The notes under the pieces were generated by a model. That model had not been told where the DNA came from. It saw nothing but the letters and a program-made list of their open reading frames with translations, and searched no databases. From assembly GCA_023014485.1 (NCBI GenBank), contig JAJOZX010006142.1, positions 213,501 to 277,500 on the forward strand: 64,000 nucleotides of DNA, in the 5' to 3' direction. A program made the translations under genes and the position numbers. Every line of letters begins with the position of its first letter. The stretch's first letter is position 1. Source of the DNA: Bathynomus jamesi. Its lineage: Eukaryota; Arthropoda; Malacostraca; Isopoda; Cirolanidae. This document shows positions 54,476 to 63,582 of this stretch, in pieces.

Positions 54476-54752
54476 CGAGGTTCGACGTTTTCAGGCCATT
54501 GTTTCTTATCAAGTACTCGTAAAGTTTATCTACAAATGATTTCAATGCTTACCATATAACAACTATACTAGCCATGAAATAAAATAGGTATACAGTATAA
54601 TTTTATACTACAGAATATTATAATACAATATCGCTTAAGTTTTAGAAAACTTAAAAATTTAATAAGAAAGATTCTAGATAATCTACGAATTAATTATTCA
54701 AAAAAGGTGCCGGTACGCCGTACCGGTGCGTACCGTCATAAAAAAAGCCCTG
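54248..54752 (-). mobile_element. hAT element fragment with one end
   Basis: The right end in reverse complement reads CAGGGCTTTTTTTATGACGG with GTACCG/CGGTAC words just inside (54700-54735). A hAT C-terminus is encoded at 54248-54475. The other terminus is not found. Confidence 0.6.
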
Positions 54753-54767
54753 TATATATATATACTA

Positions 54768-55415
54768 ACTCAGAATGGTCCCCTGAGAAACTTATATGTT
54801 AAACACAGACCATGCATGGAACAAGGAACTCTTCTGGGAAATTAACAGCCACTATAGTTCGAATAAGTAATGATAAATGACAAATACTACAGTTTTTTCT
54901 TTTTCATGATGGGAAGCCCAACGTGGGCAACGGGTTACTCGCAAAGAGGACACAAAATATAGCTTCCTTCACCAGCCATCTGCAAAGCAGATAGGATCCA
55001 GCTTTGGGACAGGATCTAGGGTTTACAGCTTACACCTAGCCTATTACATTCAGAACCTCAATATACGCAATATTTCTTTGATGTATTCAATCTGACGTAA
55101 ATGCAACAAGTTTCTTGTGTATATTGAGGTTCTAAGTGTAGTAGGCTAGGTGTAAGCTGTAAACCCTAAATCCTGTCCCAAAGCTGGATCCTATCTGCTT
55201 TGCAGATGGCTGGTGAAGGAAGCTATATTTGTGTCCTCTTTGCGAGTAACCCGGTGCCCACGTTGGGCTTTCCATCATGAAAAAGAAAAAACTATAGTAT
55301 ATGTCATTTATCATTACTTATTCGAACTATAGTGGATGTAATTTCCCAGAAGGGTTCCTTGTTCCATGCACGGTCTGTGTTTAACATATAAGTTTCCCAG
55401 GGGACCATTCTGAGT
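54768..55415. repeat. 648-bp palindrome of a dispersed repeat
   Basis: Arms of about 295 bp (ACTCAGAATGGTCCCCTGAG outward; GGATCCAGCTTTGGGACAGG within) around an asymmetric centre at about 55065-55125. Arms are about 95 per cent alike with scattered differences. Further copies: 36140-36300 and 55524-55953. Family unknown. Confidence 0.85.
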
Positions 55416-55523
55416 TTGTGTATATTAAACGGACGTGTTATGTGCCTTGAAAAGTGGACGCTCAATGTCCCGGTTGAGGTTTAAGTTTTGTATTTTTGGC
55501 TAAAAATACAATAGTTACCCCTT

Positions 55524-55953
55524 TTTCTTTGATGTATTCAATCCGACGTGACTGCAACGAGTTTCTTGCGTATATTGAGGTTTTGAATGTAGTAGGCTAG
55601 GTGTAAGTTGTAAACCCTAGATCCTGTCCCAAAGCTGGATCCTATCTGCTTTGCAGCTTTAATACCTACGAAGCTGGGGATTTTCATTTTGTTATGTCCC
55701 TGATCAAATAAATTTGGAGGGGGCCATACTGGATTGCAATTGTCCGTTCGTCCGTTTGTTTGTCGCACTTTAGATAGCTGGTGAGGGAAGCTATATTTTG
55801 GGGCCTCTTTGCGAGTAACCCGGTGCCCACGTTGGGCTTTCCATCATGAAAAAGAAAAAACTATAGTATTTGTCATTTATCATTACTTATTCGAACTATA
55901 GTGGATGTAATTTCCCAGAAGAGTTCCTTGTTCCATGCACGGTCTGTGTTTAA
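55524..55953 (-). repeat. Third copy of the dispersed repeat, with 115-bp replacement
   Basis: Collinear with the right arm of 54768-55415, but ATGG after CTGCTTTGCAG is replaced by about 120 bp (55658-55777) including TTGTCCGTTCGTCCGTTTGT, a low-complexity word. Ends in (TA)n. Confidence 0.8.
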
Positions 55954-55967
55954 TATATATATATATA

Positions 55968-56690
55968 TATGACTGATGATGCTAAATTCGAAACAAAATC
56001 AGATGGCTATAAATAAAGCAAAAAGAGTCGCGGGACAGGTACTAAGGAACGTTCAAAAGAAGGGACAGGACAGTAATGATTCCCCTATTAAAAACAGTGA
56101 TTATACCAAAACTTGAATACTGCTCAGTCTTGACGTCCCCATATAAAAAGGAAGAAACTAATAGACTAGAAGAAACTCAGAGACATTTCACAGCAAAGAT
56201 TGATAGTTGCAAAGAACTCAACTACTGGGAAAGACTAAGTAAACTAAATCTGTACTCCCTGGAAAGAAGGAGAGAGAGGTACACCATAATCTACATATGG
56301 AAAATGATCGAAAAACTGGTACCAAACCTCAAACTGGACCCAATTACCATTCAAACAACGCTGGAAAATAGAAAAGGCAAGATGTGTAGTGTTCCCAAAT
56401 TAAAGTCCAGACAAGGGACCTCTTCAACACTGAAGGAAAATAGCTTGATTGTCAGGGGGCCAAGACTTTTCAACCAACTTCCAAAGGACCTCAGAAACGT
56501 TACAGGGGTCAAAGTTGAAGTCTTCAAAAGAAGACTAGATGCCTGGCACAGGACGGTACGAAATGAGCCGTGTGTACCTGGCTATGTACGGTGGAGAGCG
56601 CAAGAAAGCAACTCGCTCCTCCACCAAGCCAGACCTAGAGGCGGGGCCACCAGCTTGACCTTCGTGTAAAGAGAGACCATCACACGGAAC
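55968..56690 (+). pseudogene. Non-LTR retrotransposon ORF2 C-terminus and 3' end
   Basis: The main frame 56076-56666 (197 codons) starts within IPLLKTVIIPKLEYCSVLTS, then RLEETQRHFTAKI, LNYWERLSKLNLYSLERRRE, RYTIIYIWKMIEKLVPNL, RGPRLFNQLPKDLRNVTGVK, VEVFKRRLDAW, VPGYVRWRAQESNSLLHQAR, TSLTFV and stop. This is the post-RT region of a Jockey/CR1-group LINE. Upstream in other frames: NKAKRVAGQVLRNVQKKGQD, so a frameshift lies near 56070. The polymerase core is absent: a 5'-truncated copy. Five shorter tails of the same family are in the window. Confidence 0.85.
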
Positions 56691-56713
56691 AGCAACGAGA
56701 TATATATATATAT

Positions 56714-57196
56714 TAGTGGTGGACCGGATATCCGCATCATTTTTAACATCCGCATCCGCACTTCTGACTGCGGATGTTATGCGGATATTACCTCTAATAA
56801 ATTATGCAATTTACAATTAAATTAGCTTATAAAGTAGCTTATAAGCCCCAGCCATGCACATTTCATGTAAAGTATTAATTATTAATGAACAAACAAATAT
56901 ATAAACCTCAAAATATAAATAGCTGGTAACACAGAAAATTGAATGAAACTTGTTTCATTGAATTTTCTGTGGCTGAAACTCTTGAGAAAGTTATTATTTT
57001 TATCATAATGAAAACATTAATATTAATTTTGATTCTTATGCATTGCCTGCCATAATAGTAATATCACGAAATTCGAAAAATTATGTCATATATTCATAAT
57101 ATATTATACTGATAGATTAACTAAATATCCGCATCCGCGGATATTGAAATAAAAAATCCGCATCCGCAGATGTTGAAAAACTGACATCCGGTTCAC
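56714..57196. mobile_element. Non-autonomous hAT element, TAGTGGTGGACC family, copy 2
   Basis: Collinear with 47054-47544 at very high identity. The left end is intact after a TA tract. The right end stops at CATCCGGTTCAC, lacking the terminal bases, so a target duplication cannot be read. Confidence 0.85.
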
Positions 57197-57509
57197 GCGT
57201 TATGCAATGATATTTATGTACTGATGGCATTTAAAAAAGTATCATAAATATATATTTGGTGAAATTTATAAAAACAAAAACTGGAGTATAATATTTATAA
57301 ATAATAAAATATTATTTTTATTAGCTTTTCAAGTGCGGAAATTGCGCCTGCGCAAACTATAGATAGGTTTGCAAAAGTGTAACAACTGAATAAAAGAAAA
57401 AAAAACAAATATCGAGTACATCTTAAGAGCACGTTTTAAAAAAATTGAAAATTATATTCTCACAAAGAGTGTCTGCAATTAGGAATAGTTTCTTTATTGT
57501 GATGAAATA

Positions 57510-58134
57510 CAGGGTGTCCAGAATTAACTATCTATTTCAATGAAATCGGACAAATTTTTTAAAAACACACTTTTATTTATGTTTATCATGTTTAATATGT
57601 GTTAAAAATGTATAAATTTCTAAATTTTTTTCATAATTTTATTTTCATAATTTTTTCATTATCTGGTCCAATGAAAGACCGTCTGAAGTCATAGAATGGC
57701 AAAGAGACTCTCCAAAAGTTAACGTGTGGCTTGGAATGACCAAATCCAAAATTTATGGCCCATTCTTCTTTGCGGAAGCAACTGTAACAGGTACCGTCTA
57801 CCTTGATATGCTTCAGCAGTTTCTCGAACCACAGCTTCTTGATGATGGCATTCTTGATAATGTTGTGTTTCAACAAGATGGAGCACCATAAATTTTGGAT
57901 TTGGTCATTCCAAGCCACACGTTAACTTTTGGAGAGTCTCTTTGCCATTCTGTGACTTCAGACGGTCTTTCATTGGACCAGATAATGAAAAAAATTATGA
58001 AAATAAAATTATGAAAAAAATTTAGAAATTTATACATTTTTAACACATATTAAACATAAAACATAAATAAAAGTGTGTTTTTAAAAAATTTGTCCGATTT
58101 CATTGAAATAGATAGTTAATTCTGGGACACCCTG
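57510..58134. mobile_element. mariner-like foldback element
   Basis: A 625-bp palindrome with ends CAGGGTGTCCAGAATTAACT (left) and the complement with CAGGGTGTCCCAGAATTAAC (right), flanked by TA. Arms of about 225 bp. The single-copy middle (57736-57893) carries transposase coding. Confidence 0.9.
57665..57890 (+). pseudogene. mariner-like transposase middle fragment in foldback
   Basis: RDSPKVNVWLGMTKSKIYGP, FFFAEATVTGTVYLDMLQQF, LEPQLLDDGILDNVVFQQDG, AP and stop. The NVVFQQDGAP block holds the second catalytic Asp. The frame ends exactly where the inverted arm begins, so the foldback replaced the gene's 3' half with a copy of its 5' part. Confidence 0.8.
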
Positions 58135-58143
58135 TATATCATC

Positions 58144-58146
<3 letters not shown>

Positions 58147-58176
<30 letters not shown>
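58147..58176. repeat. (TA)n microsatellite
   Basis: TA tract just right of the foldback. Confidence 0.85.
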
Positions 58177-58178
<2 letters not shown>

Positions 58179-58349
58179 CCATTAAGGGAAACTATACACA
58201 AACTTGGTTATCCCCACCCCAACCCCCAAAACTGATTATCCATTTTTCTGGATGTCCACTTATTTGTAAACTTAACGCACAGCTGAGAAACTTACATCGA
58301 CTACGCTTTAATCCTTCAACCTAACCGAACTCTTACTGGCAATGGAGAC

Positions 58350-58588
58350 TCAAGGATGGAAGGGCTGTGCGTTCACCCTGAACAGACAGCCCCCCGCTGG
58401 GCAATTCGAAGTCGATGGTAGAAGTCCGGCAGGAGTTGTAACTTCGATGAAAGGCATCTCGAACTTGATCTTTAGCCTCACGGTTCGAAAGCCCATGAGA
58501 TATAATCCATCACGGGTAGCAAAGACCCTAGTTTCGAATGACCCAATTTCTGTGTCATCACGACTGGTGCAGTTATAGGCCAAGAGAC
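58350..58588 (-). other. Candidate exon of an unknown gene
   Basis: On the minus strand a strong acceptor (GTTTCTTTTTCCTATAG) is followed by an open frame of about 78 codons (LLAYNCTSRDDTEIGSFETR, VFATRDGLYLMGFRTVRLKI, KFEMPFIEVTTPAGLLPS, NCPAGGCLFRVNAQPFHP, stop) in a locally GC-richer stretch. Two Cys near each end and a balanced composition look coding. I do not recognise the family. The reverse strand is also open, which weakens the case. Could be a terminal exon or transposon-derived. Confidence 0.35.
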
Positions 58589-58758
58589 CTATAGGAAAAA
58601 GAAACCTTCAGCATTACGAGCAAAAGAGTAACATAACAGAGGTTACAGGACGTCAGAGGCTCTATTAGAAACCGAAGCTTACTTGTTATTAGCTCCATTC
58701 GAAGCTCTCTCGACGGCGCCTAATTTGTTTCAGTGTCGTCATATAACGTAGTATATAT

Positions 58759-59120
58759 ATTACAGAGAATCTGTGTAACTAGGGATTTCATGAAATCCCT
58801 AAAATGTTCAGGGGTTTCACGTAAGGTTAAGTCGTAATATTTTCGGTAAACCTACTGGAAAATTATTGAATGCCGGGTTAACTGAATGCCCAGTTAGGTC
58901 AACTGTACGCCCTTGACGATTGGTTAGGTTAAGTCGTGATATTTTCGTTAAACCTACAGGAAAATTATTGAATGCCCGGTTAAGTCAACTGTACGCCCTT
59001 GACGACTGGTTAAGTCGTGATATTTTCGTTAACACTTAAGAAAAATATCACGACTTAACTTTACACGAAATCCCTGAACATTTTAGGGATTTCATCCTAG
59101 TTACGCAGATTCCCTGTAAC
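58759..59120. mobile_element. Foldback/MITE with TTAGG-containing core, copy 3
   Basis: About 360 bp with inverted arms of 80-90 bp (ATTACAGAGAATCTG; ATCCCTAAAATGTTCAGGG). The interior has two tandem copies (58904 and 58990) of the core beginning TGTACGCCCTTGACGA, each followed by GTCGTGATATTTTCGTTAA. Ends GTTACAG-type like the element at 26791-27023. Confidence 0.75.
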
Positions 59121-59125
59121 ATATA

Positions 59126-59510
59126 CAGCGGGTAACAAAAGTTTCTACTCATGGGATACTTATTTTATTGAATTAAATATTCGAATTGCATAACAGAAAT
59201 TTGTTCGTACGTGTGAATTCTGGTATGCTAGTCCAACAGTGGGGGAACACATTCTCACTAATGTTGATGCATTCTTCGTGAATTATTTTCCTCAAGTGAT
59301 CAATGGTTTGTGGTCGCGATGAATCAGTACAGAATTTAAATTCTGTACCGATTCATCGATTTGTAGTACCTGGTATTCCGTACATTAAAACCAAGCTTAC
59401 ACTCTCGTCTATTGTTAATTTCGCAGCCATTCCCTACCTTAAAGAAAAGAAATAATATATTATAGTCAACACTGAAAATTCCTATGATGCGCGACTTTTG
59501 CGCCACCCTG
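59126..59510 (-). mobile_element. mariner-like element, strongly deleted
   Basis: A 385-bp element with related ends (CAGCGGGTAACAAAAGT and CAGGGTGGCGCAAAAGT) flanked by TA. On the minus strand a start MAAKLTIDESVSLVLMYGIP is joined to a C-terminal scrap SSRPQTIDHLRKIIHEECIN. The junction is a perfect 42-bp palindrome (59317-59358). Confidence 0.7.
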
Positions 59511-61200
59511 TATATAATACATCTTTACAAATTATTAAACTAAATGCAAATTATACAGCCTTCAGATGCAATAAATCCATTTGTTATAATAAAAATAAAC
59601 AATCTTTACAACCTTAATTAACTGAAAATGATTATTTTTAAAAGTTTATGAACGCATAATACCGGTATTTTTTATCAGAATTATTTTCGGCCAACTTCAA
59701 ACTTGATTTTTTTTTTTATGCGCAAATTCTTTAACTAACATCGTTTTCATCCGACGCGGAGTAAAAGGATAAAAAAACAATTCTATATACGAAACCAAAT
59801 TCATGCGTTGTACGGTACTTACAGTATATGATGACCTAAGCAAGGTTTTGCATATAACAGATATAAATATTATCACAAATGTGATAAATATAATTTATAG
59901 GGCTGGAAAGGAAGTCGTAACTTTAAGAACTTAAGTTAAATTCATAAATTAACTGTACCATACAATTAACAACAATTACACGGTATTATTTTCCATGCTT
60001 TCATTCTAATGCAGATTAAATGCTAATTTAAAACTGAGAAACCTGAACAAAGTCGGCAGTGCAATGCACTCTATGTCTCTGATGGCAATAATAAAAACTA
60101 ATCACGATAATAAAATAAATTTAACGTTATTCAAGGAAGAAATCAATAAATAACAATTAAAATATTTAAAATTAAAATCCATTCCAGAAGCAAAGCGTGC
60201 TTTAATTTTATTTTTATTAAATTACTTGAATTTGACTTCTTCTCAATTACGAACGATTCCATTTCTCTTTGCGTCTTTAAAACGGACTATAAAAAAGCAA
60301 AGGCAAGGACAGCCCACCAATTAACTCAATTAAACGAAGTTCAAGTCCAGAAAATTACGACTCCTTCGATGAAAACGAGGTACGCATTTTCAAATGCAAA
60401 GATCGTATCTGCGCTTCTCTTTTAAATATCATTAAATGTAATATGAATGTAAATTGGACTCATCAAAGTGTTAAAGCGATTCCCAATAGTGTCAAAAGAG
60501 ATTCTAAATCATGACTGTTCTTCTCGTTTAGCCTACAGTCATACACCAATCCAGTGGATGGATAGTTACGTACAGAAATTTAGAGACGCTATGGAATCCC
60601 TCCTTACCATGGATTAAATTAAACTTATTCACGAATGAGTTCAAGCTGTTATTTAACAAATTTTTAATCAAATTATTTTATTGGCACAACACTGAAAGAA
60701 CAAAAGAAAACTATTAAAATATTTGATGGTGTTTAGCACCTATGAATAATGGCTCAAGTCTGTTGCTTGTTTTTACGCAAGAATTATAGGCACGGCCTGC
60801 AATTTATTAATTAATTTTTCAAAGATATTAAAACTGGAACATAATTATTACGAGTATTTAACTGAAACGTGCAATGACTTATTAATTAGGAAAGTTTGTT
60901 ACAGGATGCAGACAAATTACTTATTTAATTCAGCACACTGTTTGCTAAAGAAAAATAATTTGTAAACGAAGACCAGGCAGCTTCATTCTGTTTTTACAAA
61001 CCATTCTGTTTTTACAAACCGTCTCAAACAAAAACATAAATTCTTCCAAAGCTACATCAAGGTATTTTAAAATGTTTAGCGTGCTTTCTCTGTCTATAAA
61101 GCGTTATAACAACCATGGTGACCTCATCTCTATAAATTTTTTTATCAATTTGTTGGGTGGTGGTAAACTGTTTTCGTTGAAGTTCGGGTTTTTAATAAAA
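59511..61200. other. Quiet AT-rich region
   Basis: About 1.7 kb with no supported gene, repeat or transposon. Confidence 0.4.
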
Positions 61201-61204
61201 ATAA

Positions 61205-61432
61205 ACTGGAAAGATTCATGGTGGTTTCACGTAACCAGTGGGGTTCTGTAGGAGTCGAGTTTGAGACCAGTACTTTTCATAATATATGTTAATGACCTTA
61301 CTGTAAATGTATTACGTAAATTTAAAAATTTGCTAATAATACTGAAACTGCAGACAAATCAATCCGCGGCCAGTTATGGAAACTTGAGGACGGTGTAACT
61401 GTTAGCAATTTTCATGAAAATATTTAACTGGC
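61205..61432 (+). pseudogene. LINE reverse-transcriptase fragment
   Basis: VTSGVL, stop, ESSLRPVLFIIYVNDLTVN, then in another frame FANNTETADKSIRGQLWKLE. The first block corresponds to the RT motif SGVPQGSxLGPxLFxxYxNDL and the second to the catalytic F-A-D-D box, here ANN, so both catalytic Asp are lost. Confidence 0.7.
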
Positions 61433-61434
61433 CA

Positions 61435-62439
61435 GAGCAGAGGTTCCCAACTTTTTCTGGCTCAAGACACCCCAACTTTCGTCTCTTACTGTTCAACATA
61501 CAGTTCACCCCCCCCCCCCCGCAAACATAACGAACTTCAAACCGAGCCTATACAATTTCTGAATGGTAGTAATAAATTGCGAATGTTTTGTTTCATTTGA
61601 AATATTCATGTCTTTAATAACTTTTTAATTTTCAACTACTTATTTTTGTCATTTACACGAAATTTCGCGGCACCCCAATTCGGAAACACCGAGATAGAGC
61701 ATAATTTCATACTTTCAAAATGCGAAATAAAATTCCTAAAACATTTCTGCTTTTGCGTGAGCACTGTTGTGTTGAAGGAAAATCAGTATAGGTTGCAGAT
61801 TATGTTTTGTGAAGCTCCTATACATACTCGCGCATAAATACTCACACAGACAGGCCCTGTGAGAGTTGCTATGACAGGAATTAGGAGCTGCTGACCGAAT
61901 GATTATGATTCTCTGAATCAAGGCCTCTTTTTTTTTTCAGTCAGTTCCAGCACGGCAGCCTGTGGTCGGCTAACGACATTTCGTCGACGTAACATTTTAT
62001 CGACAAGTTTTTAAAGGCTTAATCTTTCAAAAAAAAAGAATGATTGCTGTGGATTAGATTAAATACGCAGGTTGGTGTTTCATGCTATCCTTTATTCAAC
62101 GCTTCCTACAAATTAGTAACAGGGTAGATAGATGAGAGTATGGTTATTATTTTCATTATACATTTTGTCTACTTTCCTATAACGCTTATTTCAACACTCT
62201 TTTCTATCAGTCCCACGTGGTTCCTGGAAAAGGGAAAGCTTATATATTCCACACTTTACTACTTTTATTACTGCTGTTTGTGTGCGTCTCTCTCTCACAA
62301 TGTATACAAAAAATATAGTTTCTTTTGAAAACCTTCTCATTGTTCATAAAATGTGGATTCTTTTGTTACAAATGTTCATATTTCGTTTTAACTTCCAACG
62401 CGATAGTCATTCGTTACATGTTGGTAGGCCTTTATACGA

Positions 62440-62440
<1 letters not shown>
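61435..62440. other. Single hAT-type end, then AT-rich spacer
   Basis: CAGAGGTTCCCAACTTTTTC at about 61438 is a hAT-type terminus abutting the LINE fragment. No partner end seen. A poly-C run is at 61508-61520. No gene supported beyond. Confidence 0.4.

Positions 62441-62441
<1 letters not shown>

Positions 62442-62493
<52 letters not shown>
62442..62493. repeat. (TA)n microsatellite
   Basis: TA tract. Confidence 0.95.
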
Positions 62494-62494
<1 letters not shown>

Positions 62495-62711
62495 TCCCTA
62501 CGGAATCACAAGAATCTTTAGGATACACACAGTCAATTGCGACACGAACGTACGTATCACGACATTAGCAGTGTCGCGGCGGTCTATCTTTATAAATGTT
62601 ATCTTTTATTGAGACAAAGGGGATATAATTAAGGTTCGGCTAGGCTAGGTTCGGTTAAATGTGTTCTGTTTTTTAGAGTGGGTAAATGTCGCAGTTTTGT
62701 AGGGTAGCCAA

Positions 62712-62752
<41 letters not shown>
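62712..62752. repeat. (GT)n microsatellite
   Basis: GT repeat. Confidence 0.95.
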
Positions 62753-62753
<1 letters not shown>

Positions 62754-62912
62754 TGAATCACAAGTCCGGCCTCATGTGAAATAAATTTGATCCAATCACT
62801 TTTCAAACCGCATATTGAAGAGTAAATTACTAAAATTGAAACTGGGAAGATTTTCCATATTACATAAAACAATAACTGCGTCGGAACGACATCAGTGTCC
62901 CCGCCCATATTT

Positions 62913-63100
62913 GTGACCTTGACCTTAGTGAAAGAACCTAATTCTTGCTCGTGACACATCGTCTTCTGATGATACAAATGTGTATAAAGTTTCAAAATGA
63001 CGTGGACATCCATTTGACTTTTGACCTCTGTGACCTTGACCTTCGATGCCATAACTTGATTCTCGCTCAAGACACATAGTCTTGTGATGATACATTAGCC
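62913..63100 (+). repeat. Degenerate 117-bp tandem repeat
   Basis: GTGACCTTGACCTT starts units at 62913 and 63030; later parts also align (GACACATCGTCTTCTGATGA with GACACATAGTCTTGTGATGA). About 1.6 units. Confidence 0.65.
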
Positions 63101-63109
63101 CTGTTCAAA

Positions 63110-63582
63110 AATCAACTTTTTCTTATTTTCATAGGTTTCTGTACTTTTTCCCATGCTTTTTGACCTGAGAAGGCCGAAAATCACAACCATTTTGACCTAG
63201 GTTGTTGGGAAGCATTGCCGCATGGAGCTTTAAGTTTTCTGCCTTGAAATCGGCCAAAAGCACCAGTTCCGGGGTCCCTTGAATCATGTTTTGCACTATA
63301 ACTTTTTATCTAAACAAGATAGAGCAACAAAATAGGCACCAAATTAAAGTGTTTTTAATCCTCTTTCTAACTTATACAATTATGATAGTCTTGGAACAAG
63401 AAATGGCACATTGGTACATACAAAGATTTCAGAAATATTACAAAATTCGTTTTCTCACACTCAAGGCAGACAAGGCGCCTTATTCATGACACAAATTTGA
63501 GATTAACATTTTGTCACAAGTCTAATCGATCAAGAAGTGAAAGCATTACATGATGATTAATTTCATAATGACATTTACACAG
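63110..63582. other. Spacer downstream of the edge gene
   Basis: Immediately 3' of the minus-strand gene; likely its 3' UTR in part. No clear polyadenylation signal chosen. Confidence 0.35.
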
